Source: CAXRDE01 sp964342365
GTDB taxonomy: Bacteria; Cyanobacteriota; Sericytochromatia; UBA7694
Assembly (NCBI GenBank): GCA_964342365.1
Contig: CAYFGW010000015.1
Span: 1-31,805 of the forward strand
Direction of reading: 5' to 3'
DNA length: 31,805 nt
The stretch's first letter is position 1, and each line of letters begins with the position of its first letter. Both the position numbers and the translations under genes were made by a program. This document shows positions 7,458-15,088 of the stretch, in pieces. The notes under the pieces are model-generated. The model was given only the letters and a program-made list of their open reading frames with translations. It had not been told where the DNA came from and did not search any database.

Positions 7458-8056
7458 TGCAAGGCCGAAAAAAACCGTTCTGGCGGGATCTCACAGAAAT
7501 TGTGCTGGGCGCTGTCCTGTTGACCAGCTTTTCCCGGGCTGCTGTAGCAGAAATGCGCTACATTCCATCCGGTTCCATGCGCCCTACCTTAGAAGTCAAC
7601 GACAAATTAATTATCGAAAAAATCAGTATGCGCGCTCAGGAAATTGCACGGGGAGACATCCTCGTTTTCCGCTCCGTGGATGCCCCGCCACTCAAGACCC
7701 TCTGGCAACAGTCTTTGCACGTGCTCAGCATGGACGGAAACACGCCTCTCATCAAGCGCGTGGTGGGCCTGCCCGGTGAAACCATTGCGGTAAGTGAGGG
7801 CACGGTCTTCATTAACGGGGAACCGCTCAAAGAAAGCTACATCAACGAACCTCCTTTTTACGAAATGGCTCCCGTAAAAATCCCCGACGACCATGTGTTT
7901 ATGATGGGAGACAATCGCAATAACAGTGCTGATAGTCATGTGTGGGGTCCCCTTCCCATAGAAAATGTCATTGGACATGCCTTGTTCCGTTTCTGGCCGC
8001 CCCACCGCGCAGGCCTATTAACAGCAACTACCTCAACAGAAACTGCTGCTCCTTAG
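7457..8056 (+). CDS. lepB: Signal peptidase I (second tandem copy)
   Basis: Paralogue of the preceding gene, 199 aa, starting on the overlapping TAATG. Anchor at about residues 14-31, catalytic S40 in PSGSMRPTL and K100 in LIKRVVGLPGE, and the GDNRNNSADSHVWG box. The two proteins are almost identical around the catalytic motifs and C-terminus (FRFWPP) but differ in the segment between the Ser and Lys motifs (VFRSVDAPPLKTLWQQ here, an acidic stretch in the first copy). Both keep the full dyad, so both should be active; the variable segment could give different substrate preferences. Confidence 0.93.
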   Translation: MQGRKKPFWRDLTEIVLGAVLLTSFSRAAVAEMRYIPSGSMRPTLEVNDKLIIEKISMRAQEIARGDILVFRSVDAPPLKTLWQQSLHVLSMDGNTPLIKRVVGLPGETIAVSEGTVFINGEPLKESYINEPPFYEMAPVKIPDDHVFMMGDNRNNSADSHVWGPLPIENVIGHALFRFWPPHRAGLLTATTSTETAAP

Positions 8057-8110
8057 ATCCACGGATATTCAATGAATATCACCTTACTTACGTCACGAAA
8101 AGAGAAGCTC

Positions 8111-9046
8111 ATGCTAAAAATTGCTTATGTTATGGATCCCATAGACTCCATTAATATTGAAAAAGACTCCACCTTTGCCATGATGGAGTCCGCCCAGCAA
8201 CGGGGCCATCACAACTATTTTTTAGAACCCCAAAAGCTCTATTTTGAACATGATCAGAGCATGGGCATTATGCAAAAAGTTACCGTGCAGCGGTCCGAGA
8301 GCTATTATCAGGCAAAAGCGCCGCAGGCCATTGCCCTCAGGGATCTGGATGCGGTCATTATGCGTAAAGATCCTCCCTTTGATATGAACTACGTGTACAG
8401 CACCTATTTTATGGAGCGGGCCCAGCAAGAAACGCTGATGCTCAATGCTCCGGCGGCCCTGAGGGACGCCAATGAAAAACTATTCGCACTGAATTTTCCG
8501 CAGTTTATTCCCCGCACGGTGGTGAGTTCTCAGAAGGCCGTCATCAAAGATTTTGTGGCCCGTGAAGGAAAAGCGATTCTCAAGCCCATTGATGCCATGG
8601 GAGGCATTGGGGTATTTGTACTGCGAGCGGAGGACTCCAACGTGGGTGCACTGATTGACGTGATGACGGAAAACCAGCAGGTTCCCGTGGTGGTGCAAGA
8701 ATATATCCCTGAGGCCACCGAAGGCGATATCCGCGTCCTGATGGTGGATGGTGAAGTGATTTCCGCGTTTCGTCGGGTGCCGGCCAAAGGAGAACACCGC
8801 GCCAATTTGAACGCAGGCGGCCACGCCGAAAGCTATACACTAACCCCTGAAGATCGTCATATTTGCGAACAGGTGGGCCCCGTACTGAGCGAAAAAGGGC
8901 TGGTATTTGTGGGCTTAGACCTCATTGGCGGCAAGCTGATTGAGGTAAACGTCACCAGTCCCACAGGCATTCAGGAAGCCCGCAAGCTCAGCGATGCGGA
9001 CACGGCCGGAGCCCTGATGGACTATATCGAAAGTAAGCTCAACTAA
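8111..9046 (+). CDS. gshB: Glutathione synthetase
   Basis: ATP-grasp ligase joining gamma-glutamylcysteine and glycine to glutathione in the cytosol. The N-terminus MLKIAYVMDPIDSINIEKDSTF matches the start of proteobacterial GshB, which is why I choose the ATG at 8111 over an in-frame ATG at 8072. GshB landmarks follow: MRKDPPFDMNYVYSTY, then LKPIDAMGGIGVF (glycine-rich ATP loop), VVQEYIPEATEGDIRVLM and LIEVNVTSPTGIQE near the C-terminus. The 311-aa length fits the family. It lies 54 bp after the second lepB and 21 bp before the M20 peptidase, probably in one transcript. No gshA lies in this window. Confidence 0.95.
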   Translation: MLKIAYVMDPIDSINIEKDSTFAMMESAQQRGHHNYFLEPQKLYFEHDQSMGIMQKVTVQRSESYYQAKAPQAIALRDLDAVIMRKDPPFDMNYVYSTYFMERAQQETLMLNAPAALRDANEKLFALNFPQFIPRTVVSSQKAVIKDFVAREGKAILKPIDAMGGIGVFVLRAEDSNVGALIDVMTENQQVPVVVQEYIPEATEGDIRVLMVDGEVISAFRRVPAKGEHRANLNAGGHAESYTLTPEDRHICEQVGPVLSEKGLVFVGLDLIGGKLIEVNVTSPTGIQEARKLSDADTAGALMDYIESKLN

Positions 9047-9067
9047 AGGTCAGAGGTCAACTCAATT

Positions 9068-10438
9068 ATGGAAAAAGCATTGAACACTTACCTGGAAACC
9101 TACGAAACCACCATGATCGAAGAGCTCATGACCCTGATTCGTATTCCCAGCATCAGCCAACGTCAGGCCCACTGGCCCGACACCCGACGGGTATTGGAAG
9201 CCGTGTCTGAAATCGTCACCCGGTATGGTTTTACCCCTGAAATTGTGGAGACCCCCGGCTGCCCTTGCTTTATTGCCACACTGAAAGTGGATCCCGAGCG
9301 CCCCTGGCTCATGGTTTATAACCACATGGATGTTCAGCCCGCGGACGAACCCCAGTGGAAGACCACACCCTTTGAACCCGTTCTCAAGGACGGGCGCATT
9401 TATGGTCGCGGCAGCACCGATGACAAGGGTCCAGCCCTCACCACCCTGCACGCCATTCACTTTTTACATACGCAGGGCTACGATTTGCCCAATATTCAGC
9501 TGGTGTATGAAACCGAAGAAGAACACGGCAGCACCAACTTCGGTGCATTTTTAGACATTGCAGGACATCAATTACACACCCCCGCCTCCATTCTGGTCTC
9601 TGACACCATTTTTGAAGGGGAGCATCCGGCCATTACCTATCGCCTGAAAGGTCTCTTAGAAGCTGAGGCAGAACTGGTGACGGGCACGCAGGATCTTCAT
9701 TCGGGCATGGTGGGTGGTGCCGCCATGAATCCGCTCAACGTCTTGATTCAGGCCCTGAGCAAATGTGTGGACGCCTCGGGGAATGTGACCATTCCGGGTG
9801 TGCAGGAAGAACTGCCCCCCGTAACACCAGAAGAAAAAGAAAAGCTGGCAGAAACCGCCCGCATTTTTAATCTTGAAAAATTGATTGCCGATACCGGCGG
9901 AGCCAAAATGTACACCGAGGAAGCTCAGGAACTTTTGGAGCGCATCTGGGTGCGTCCCACCTTTGAAGTGCATGGTTTTGAAGGTGCCCAGTGGGAACCT
10001 GACGTCATTAAAACCGCCCTGCCCTATGCGGTGAAGGCCAAACTCACCATGCGGCTGGTGGCGGGCCAGGAGCCGTCCCGGGTACGAGAACAACTGGAAC
10101 ACGCCTTACAAGCGGTGCATCCCGATATTCAGGTACACCAGAAAGGCGCCGTGAAAGGATATATGAGCCCGGTGGACAATATTTTCATGCAAAAGGCCGT
10201 GGTGGCCTGTGAAAAGGGATTTGGTCAACCCCCGGTATTTGTGGGCAGCGGTGGCACCATCGGTGCCATTCCTGAATTTGAACGGGTGTTTCCTGAGGCT
10301 CCCATTGTGCTATTGGCGCAGAGCCTGATGTCCGATGGGTACCATGCGCCCAATGAAAACTTTCAGGTGGCCCAGTTGCGCAACGGGCTAAAAACCATGG
10401 CTTATTATCTGTGTGAGATAGCCACACTCAGAAACTGA
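9068..10438 (+). CDS. M20 family metallopeptidase (CNDP/Dug1-like dipeptidase)
   Basis: Di-zinc or di-manganese exopeptidase of 456 aa. Metal and catalytic residues are visible: NHMDVQP (H86), GRGSTDDKG (D118/D119), YETEEEHGS (E150-E152), SDT (D179) and GYHAPNE (H426). The dimerisation domain starts around residue 190 and carries DLHSG (H211). Order and length match the carnosinase/Cys-Gly dipeptidase branch (CNDP, Dug1) rather than short DapE/ArgE forms. An SD-like AGAGG precedes the ATG. Its position 21 bp behind gshB makes cysteinylglycine a reasonable candidate substrate, linking it to glutathione turnover; that is inference from context. Confidence 0.9.
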   Translation: MEKALNTYLETYETTMIEELMTLIRIPSISQRQAHWPDTRRVLEAVSEIVTRYGFTPEIVETPGCPCFIATLKVDPERPWLMVYNHMDVQPADEPQWKTTPFEPVLKDGRIYGRGSTDDKGPALTTLHAIHFLHTQGYDLPNIQLVYETEEEHGSTNFGAFLDIAGHQLHTPASILVSDTIFEGEHPAITYRLKGLLEAEAELVTGTQDLHSGMVGGAAMNPLNVLIQALSKCVDASGNVTIPGVQEELPPVTPEEKEKLAETARIFNLEKLIADTGGAKMYTEEAQELLERIWVRPTFEVHGFEGAQWEPDVIKTALPYAVKAKLTMRLVAGQEPSRVREQLEHALQAVHPDIQVHQKGAVKGYMSPVDNIFMQKAVVACEKGFGQPPVFVGSGGTIGAIPEFERVFPEAPIVLLAQSLMSDGYHAPNENFQVAQLRNGLKTMAYYLCEIATLRN

Positions 10439-10445
10439 AGCGCCA

Positions 10446-11693
10446 CTAAATAAAGCCTTCGACCACATCTTCGGCAAAGCCTTCCACAAAACCATCTTCT
10501 GATGGCGTGAGGCCCACTTCACCGTGAGCAGTCCAGAGCAGCGTGCGACTTTGCTCTTTGAAAGCTTCCCAGCGGTTGCCAAACTCCGTTCGCAAATGAG
10601 GATCAAGCAGCTGCGTCATGCGCTCAATTTCTGGCAGCGGCATTTCTGTGGGCACCCATTCAAACTCAATATCCGTGCCCGCAAACAGGTTTTGTAGGCT
10701 CTGCTGGCTCTGCAATTTCAGGTGAGGCCAGTAGGTGTACAGGGGCATGGGATTGTGTAACTGATTTTCTAAGAGCAGCGCCAGACTGGGAAAGGCCGCC
10801 AGATTAAACTGCACACAAATCCACTGGGTGGTGGGTCGGGCGTAGCGTTGCAGCTGCAAGATAGCGGCCCGGGGATCTCGCAGGCGCGTCAGGCCCTGAA
10901 AGAGCACAATGGCGTCAAAGGTTTTGTGAATGCCCTTGAGCTGGGCCTGATCTAAATCCCCATCACGAATCGTGCTCAATGTTACGTCCCAGGGCAGCGG
11001 CACACGGTTATAGTCGCGGTAAAAGGTTTGCTCCGCAAAGGGATTAATTTCTAGCACCGTTTTGACCCGTGAGGCAAATTTGAGCTGCATAAACTGATAG
11101 GTGCCCTGATAAAAGGTTTCGTTTAAATAAGCATCTCCCAGTTGGCCCCGCTCCACCTCTTTAGAAGCTTTTCCCAGTCGAATAAAGGCGCGATCCACTT
11201 CAGGCTGAACAAAATGCCCCTCTGTGTAAGCTACCGTAAAATAGCCCATTTGCGCTCGCAAGAACTCATGAATCTGGTGTAGCGCTTTCACATCCAGCTC
11301 CTGACTGGCGGGACTCATTATTAATTGCACCTTCATACGGTAAGAGCGGCACAAGCGAAACACCCTTAACCAGTGATCTTTATCAAAGGGAGCGCCGGGC
11401 AAAGGCATAATTAACTCAGAAAAATTCAGCTGTGAAAACAGGTGTAGGGACTCCGGAGTGAGCTGTTCCCCAAAGACAAGACAGGAAAAGTCGTGGCGCT
11501 GAATCAGTTTTTCCCGCTCAAAATGAATTAACAAACGCTTGAGCTGGGCTGGATCGGTGGTAAAAGGACTGGCCATAAAACGCACGGGCGTCTGGGCGGG
11601 GAGGCGATCCGCAATTTCACGGGAAAGCAGTTCAGGATCGTGAGCGGGAATTTGCATGCCGCGCAGGGCATCATAGTAACTGAGATCTAACAT
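10446..11693 (-). CDS. Unrecognised protein with methyltransferase-like C-terminal half
   Basis: 415-aa cytosolic protein with no signal peptide or membrane segment. Residues 209-300 resemble a class I methyltransferase core: RVKTVLEINPFA in the place of motif I, and FDAIVLFQGLTRLRDPRAAI in the place of the post-II segment usually reading FDxIVxxxVLEHLxDP, but the glycine-rich loop is missing. Residues 35-130 alternate short strands and helices (FMASPFTTDP, ELIMPLPGAPFD, KVQLIMSPAS) like a half TIM barrel of radical-SAM type, without a CxxxCxxC cluster. I do not assign a function. It follows the FlgJ-like gene by 27 bp on the same strand. A TATAAT ends 6 bases before the ATG. Confidence 0.7.
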   Translation of the reverse strand: MLDLSYYDALRGMQIPAHDPELLSREIADRLPAQTPVRFMASPFTTDPAQLKRLLIHFEREKLIQRHDFSCLVFGEQLTPESLHLFSQLNFSELIMPLPGAPFDKDHWLRVFRLCRSYRMKVQLIMSPASQELDVKALHQIHEFLRAQMGYFTVAYTEGHFVQPEVDRAFIRLGKASKEVERGQLGDAYLNETFYQGTYQFMQLKFASRVKTVLEINPFAEQTFYRDYNRVPLPWDVTLSTIRDGDLDQAQLKGIHKTFDAIVLFQGLTRLRDPRAAILQLQRYARPTTQWICVQFNLAAFPSLALLLENQLHNPMPLYTYWPHLKLQSQQSLQNLFAGTDIEFEWVPTEMPLPEIERMTQLLDPHLRTEFGNRWEAFKEQSRTLLWTAHGEVGLTPSEDGFVEGFAEDVVEGFI

Positions 11694-11699
11694 GTGTCA

Positions 11700-11705
11700 A
11701 TTATA
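11700..11705 (-). promoter_or_regulatory. Perfect -10 hexamer 6 nt before the start codon
   Basis: On the minus strand TATAAT, six bases, then the ATG of the gene ending at 11693. No SD and no clear -35. Transcription from it would begin at or beside the A of ATG. Confidence 0.4.
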
Positions 11706-11720
11706 ACGCTTCAGCAGCGC

Positions 11721-12641
11721 TTAGACCATGCCGGTGTCGTTTACCATATCCGTCAGGCCATAGTTTTCAATAATAGACTTGATTTTGCCAGAGTAGTTGG
11801 GGTCCGTGGCATAAATACCCTGAATATTGTCAATGAAGGCGTTGACGTTTTTGTCTTTGGGGTATTGTTCCACAGCCTTATCGTAATAGCCGTTATGAAA
11901 CAGTTTACCGTGACGCTCCACGGCCTGAGCAAAGTTATGGTATTTCGCAAAGCCGTCTTTGATGCGCACCCACTGGCCGTCAAAGAATTCTTTAGTACTG
12001 ACACTGGTTTTGCCCGCGGGACCGGAGCCTTTGATACCAAAGATGTTGAAGCCACCAATACTGGCACTGCCCCAGCCCGATTCCAGGGCCGCCTGAGCCA
12101 GCGTAAGCTCTGCGGGCACACCGTGCTTTTTCTCCGACTCAATGGCCGCAGGCAAGAGGGCGCGGAAAAAGGCTTCTTTGTCGTTTTTGCCCAGGGCTTT
12201 GAGTTCGCCCGTGCTCATATTTCTCAAGTTTTCAATGGACTGCGCGTGGGCCGCTTCTGCACCGCTGGCCCGCGGTGCGGCGGGAGCTGGTGCCGTGGGC
12301 TGATAACTGGTGACACCGCGGAATAAGTCCGTCGGTGCGGTAATACCCGTTTGAATACGGTTGCCGGGCATGGGAATCGTGGTGGGCGGTGCGGAAGGAA
12401 ACTGAATAGGTGGCGCAGGCACAGCCGGTCTCACAAAAAGTTGCAGCTGGTCCGGGGACATGAGGCTGGACACCCGTGAGAACTTTTGAATCAAACGGGG
12501 ATCCTGAAGTTGTGGAGCAGGCGCAGCGGTAGGCGGGCGCAGGTTAGAAGGAGCCTGTGGCCGACTATTGACAGCCTGACGACCCTGCATAAGCTGCTGC
12601 GGCGAAACGAGCTGGTAAAGAGAAAACGATGCTTGCGTCAT
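11721..12641 (-). CDS. FlgJ-like mannosyl-glycoprotein endo-beta-N-acetylglucosaminidase domain protein (GH73)
   Basis: Peptidoglycan hydrolase domain at about residues 155-297. AELTLAQAALESGWG holds the probable catalytic E187, followed by FNIFGIKG and, further on, FAKYHNFAQAVERHGKL and YATDPNYSGKI, the standard GH73 landmarks. The first 150 residues are Pro/Gln/Ala-rich with no classical signal peptide. That fits FlgJ-type proteins exported by the flagellar route, or a protein released by another path. No other flagellar gene lies in the window. Upstream TATATA ends 5 bases before the ATG and no SD is seen. Confidence 0.86.
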   Translation of the reverse strand: MTQASFSLYQLVSPQQLMQGRQAVNSRPQAPSNLRPPTAAPAPQLQDPRLIQKFSRVSSLMSPDQLQLFVRPAVPAPPIQFPSAPPTTIPMPGNRIQTGITAPTDLFRGVTSYQPTAPAPAAPRASGAEAAHAQSIENLRNMSTGELKALGKNDKEAFFRALLPAAIESEKKHGVPAELTLAQAALESGWGSASIGGFNIFGIKGSGPAGKTSVSTKEFFDGQWVRIKDGFAKYHNFAQAVERHGKLFHNGYYDKAVEQYPKDKNVNAFIDNIQGIYATDPNYSGKIKSIIENYGLTDMVNDTGMV

Positions 12642-12762
12642 ACAGTTATATAGAGAGGTGGTTCACAAAAGTGACGTAGAAAATTGGTTAATTTTAGATT
12701 AAGAAGCCACGCCCGCAGACTCTGCTAGAATAGAGCATCACTTCTCGAAAGGATACAAGACA

Positions 12763-13752
12763 TTGAGTAAAAAATCTGTACGCGTGGCGGTGACCGGTGC
12801 CGCCGGGCAAATCGGTTACGCTTTATTATTTCGCCTGGCCACCGGCGAGGTGTTTGGACATGATGTAGACGTACATCTGCAATTATTAGAACTGACCCAG
12901 GCTTTAGATGCCCTCGAAGGGGTGCGCATGGAATTAGACGACTGTGCGTTTCCAAATCTGGCTTCTATTACCTGTACTGACAAACCTGAAGTGGCGTTCA
13001 AAGACGCTGACTGGGCTTTGCTGGTGGGTTCAGTGCCCCGTAAAGCGGGCATGGAGCGCAAAGATCTGCTGAACATTAACGGCGGTATTTTCATTGGTCA
13101 GGGCAAAGCCATTGACGAAAACGCCAGCGAAAACTGCAAGGTGCTGGTGGTGGGCAACCCCTGTAACACCAACGCCTGGATTGCCAAATCTGTGAGCAAG
13201 CGCATTCCCGCCAAAAACTTTTTTGCCATGACCATGCTGGATCAAAACCGGGCGGCTTCTCAACTGGCCACCAAAGCGGGAGCCCACGTGAGTGAAGTCA
13301 AAAACATTGCCATCTGGGGCAATCACTCAGCCACCCAATACCCCAACTTTTTTGACGGCACCATCCAGGGTGAGCCCATTGCTTCAAAAATCCAGGACGA
13401 AAACTGGCTGAAAGAAGACTTTATCAAAACCGTACAGCAGCGCGGTGCGGCCATCATTAAAGCCCGGGGCGCTTCTTCAGCGGCTTCAGCGGCCAATGCG
13501 GCCATTGACACTGTCAAAAATCTGGTGAATCCTACTCCCGCAGGCGAGTATTTTTCTGTGGCGGTCAGTTCTGACGGCTCTTACGGTATTCCCGAGGGGC
13601 TGATGTTCTCTTTCCCCATGCGCTCAGACGGCGAAAACTGGGAAATTGTTCAGGGCATTGAGCTGAATGACTTTTCCAAAGAAAAAGTTGAAGCCACCAA
13701 AAAAGAGCTACTTGAAGAGCAGGATGCGGTCAAAGGCCTCCTGGAAAAATAA
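12763..13752 (+). CDS. mdh: Malate dehydrogenase (NAD), LDH/MDH superfamily type 2
   Basis: Cytosolic TCA-cycle enzyme interconverting malate and oxaloacetate. The Rossmann loop VTGAAGQIGYALL (10-22) is followed by GSVPRKAGMERKDLL (R93, R99), VGNPCNTNA (N132), LDQNRA (D160, R163) and the catalytic IWGNHSATQYP (H188). The 329-aa length and motif spelling match the cytosolic-type MDH group also found in many proteobacteria. The TTG start is supported by AAGGA nine bases upstream. A strong terminator follows, so it is probably monocistronic. Its product, oxaloacetate, is the substrate of the citrate synthases 3 kb downstream. Confidence 0.96.
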   Translation: MSKKSVRVAVTGAAGQIGYALLFRLATGEVFGHDVDVHLQLLELTQALDALEGVRMELDDCAFPNLASITCTDKPEVAFKDADWALLVGSVPRKAGMERKDLLNINGGIFIGQGKAIDENASENCKVLVVGNPCNTNAWIAKSVSKRIPAKNFFAMTMLDQNRAASQLATKAGAHVSEVKNIAIWGNHSATQYPNFFDGTIQGEPIASKIQDENWLKEDFIKTVQQRGAAIIKARGASSAASAANAAIDTVKNLVNPTPAGEYFSVAVSSDGSYGIPEGLMFSFPMRSDGENWEIVQGIELNDFSKEKVEATKKELLEEQDAVKGLLEK

Positions 13753-13770
13753 GCGCTACGCGAAACATCA

Positions 13771-13801
13771 AAAAGAGAGCCCTGGTAGGCTCTCTTTTTT
13801 T
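13771..13801. terminator. Strong bidirectional intrinsic terminator
   Basis: AAAGAGAGCC, loop CTGGTA, GGCTCTCTTT and further T residues: a 10-bp perfect stem. The A-run on the left gives a U-run on the other strand, so it can also end the convergent minus-strand gene at 13832-14110. Confidence 0.92.
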
Positions 13802-13831
13802 ATGCTTGCGGACTGAATTATGCAAACTAAA

Positions 13832-14110
13832 TTAATTATCTGAGGGGTGGGTCATAATGGGTGGAGGACCCAGCGGAGGCAGCTCCAGTTGTAAATCCAC
13901 GGAGGGAACAGACCCACCCGCCTGAGAGGTTTTAACGTCTACCTCATCTTTTTCAAAGGGTTTCGTTGCCGGTTCTTCTGTGGCTTTGGGCTTATTTTTG
14001 GCGGCTTCGCTGTCCAGACCAAACCAGTGGGCTCCCTGTTCAGCGGTTTGCTTGAGGTGATTGATACCTTCTGAATTTTTTTCAAACTGTCGAATAATAT
14101 GGCCAATCAT
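13832..14110 (-). CDS. Small hypothetical protein with charged centre and Pro-rich tail
   Basis: About 92 aa, not recognised. The N-terminal 30 residues (MIGHIIRQFEKNSEGINHLKQ) look helical and amphipathic; the middle is Lys/Glu/Pro-rich; the tail LPPLGPPP is Pro-rich. No signal peptide or membrane helix. I start at the ATG at 14110, which has AAGGA about ten bases upstream; a GTG at 14131 would add seven residues. It lies between two convergent transcripts and shares the terminator after mdh. Confidence 0.55.
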   Translation of the reverse strand: MIGHIIRQFEKNSEGINHLKQTAEQGAHWFGLDSEAAKNKPKATEEPATKPFEKDEVDVKTSQAGGSVPSVDLQLELPPLGPPPIMTHPSDN

Positions 14111-14208
14111 GATAACGGTGTCCTTTTTCACTTGAGTTATTTCTTACCCTTCTTATCGAGAAAAGGAGACACCACCTGACCTTAAAAATAGTTTAAAAAA
14201 ACATTATA

Positions 14209-15045
14209 CTATTCATTCATATCCTCAAGCATTTTCTCCACAGCTTCTTCAAACCCTGGAGAATTCACCTTTTGCTGAAACGTCACTTTAGGTGCTCTGC
14301 CCATCAGGAACCCTTCTTTACGGGCACTGGCCTGACGAAAAGCAGATTTTAACCCCGGGGGAATGGGTAAATAAAAGCCCAGCTGCGTGAGATTTCCCCG
14401 CGCCGCCTCGCAACCGTGGCTGAGGCCCATACGCACCGCCACCTGATTGTTTTTAATATGGTGAAACGCAAAGCGAGAGAGGTTATCTTTAGAGAAATAG
14501 TACTCGCACTGGCCCGTCCCCTGAGTATTGAGATAGTTCATTAAGTGGGTACTGGAAGCAAAACGCATATTTGCCGGCACGTGACGCTTAATAACCCCGT
14601 CGTTGAGCAGGGCTTTGAGCAGCACCTGATCTTCAAAAATGTCTGTCAGGCTCACAGGCTTCCGGGTCTCTACGTTGAGGGTTTCGTAATTTGTTACTGC
14701 TCCCGGATGTGCCGTTCCCAGACAATTCCAATAGCGGCCGCTTTCAAAGGACAAAAACGGCCCTACCCAGGAAAGGCCCTGAATATTACGCTCAGAGGTG
14801 CACAGCATTTCGGAATCTCCCTGATCGCTCAGCGGCATCACCAGATCTCTGGACACCGGCGTCACCAGCTGAAACTTATCGGGAGCAATACGCACCGTAT
14901 ATTTGCCCACAGACCCCTGCCACATTGAGGACACTGCCTTAGAACGGGCCTGCACCGGCGATGTTGTTCCCGGTGAGCTTATTCCCACCAACGTCATCAT
15001 TCCCAGAGCCAACAGCCCCCGTTTGTTTACAGACATCCACCGCAT
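14209..15045 (-). CDS. Secreted hypothetical protein, possibly DUF3298-like
   Basis: 278 aa. An N-terminal signal peptide (basic MRWMSVNKRG, hydrophobic LLALGMMTLVG, likely cleavage near residue 34 after VQA) directs it out of the cytoplasm. The mature part has four cysteines (C82, C108, C180, C212), enough for two disulfides. The run NYETLNVETRKPVSLTDIF resembles the segment of DUF3298/RsiV-like proteins in which a strand is followed by a turn and a 'LxDLF' helix, but the match is weak. The start at 15045 is favoured by GAGGTG five bases upstream. It follows the HTH-citrate synthase gene by 43 bp on the same strand. Confidence 0.72.
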   Translation of the reverse strand: MRWMSVNKRGLLALGMMTLVGISSPGTTSPVQARSKAVSSMWQGSVGKYTVRIAPDKFQLVTPVSRDLVMPLSDQGDSEMLCTSERNIQGLSWVGPFLSFESGRYWNCLGTAHPGAVTNYETLNVETRKPVSLTDIFEDQVLLKALLNDGVIKRHVPANMRFASSTHLMNYLNTQGTGQCEYYFSKDNLSRFAFHHIKNNQVAVRMGLSHGCEAARGNLTQLGFYLPIPPGLKSAFRQASARKEGFLMGRAPKVTFQQKVNSPGFEEAVEKMLEDMNE

Positions 15046-15088
15046 AAATACACCTCGTTCAATTTTAAGTGACTCCTGGCATTTTAGC

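Noticed and set aside
6843..8056. Tandem lepB genes as an assembly duplication artefact
   Set aside because: The copies differ widely in their N-termini and in the middle segment and are joined by a one-base overlap, so they are distinct genes.
9656..10102. 148-codon minus-strand frame opposite the M20 peptidase
   Set aside because: Shadow of the peptidase gene; no SD and no family pattern.
11694..12326. 210-codon plus-strand frame opposite the FlgJ-like gene
   Set aside because: Shadow of the GH73 gene on the other strand, which carries conserved motifs.
12695..12731. Promoter for mdh (TAGAAT at 12726-12731)
   Set aside because: No -35 at 16-18 bases and no TG extension, so the single hexamer is not enough.
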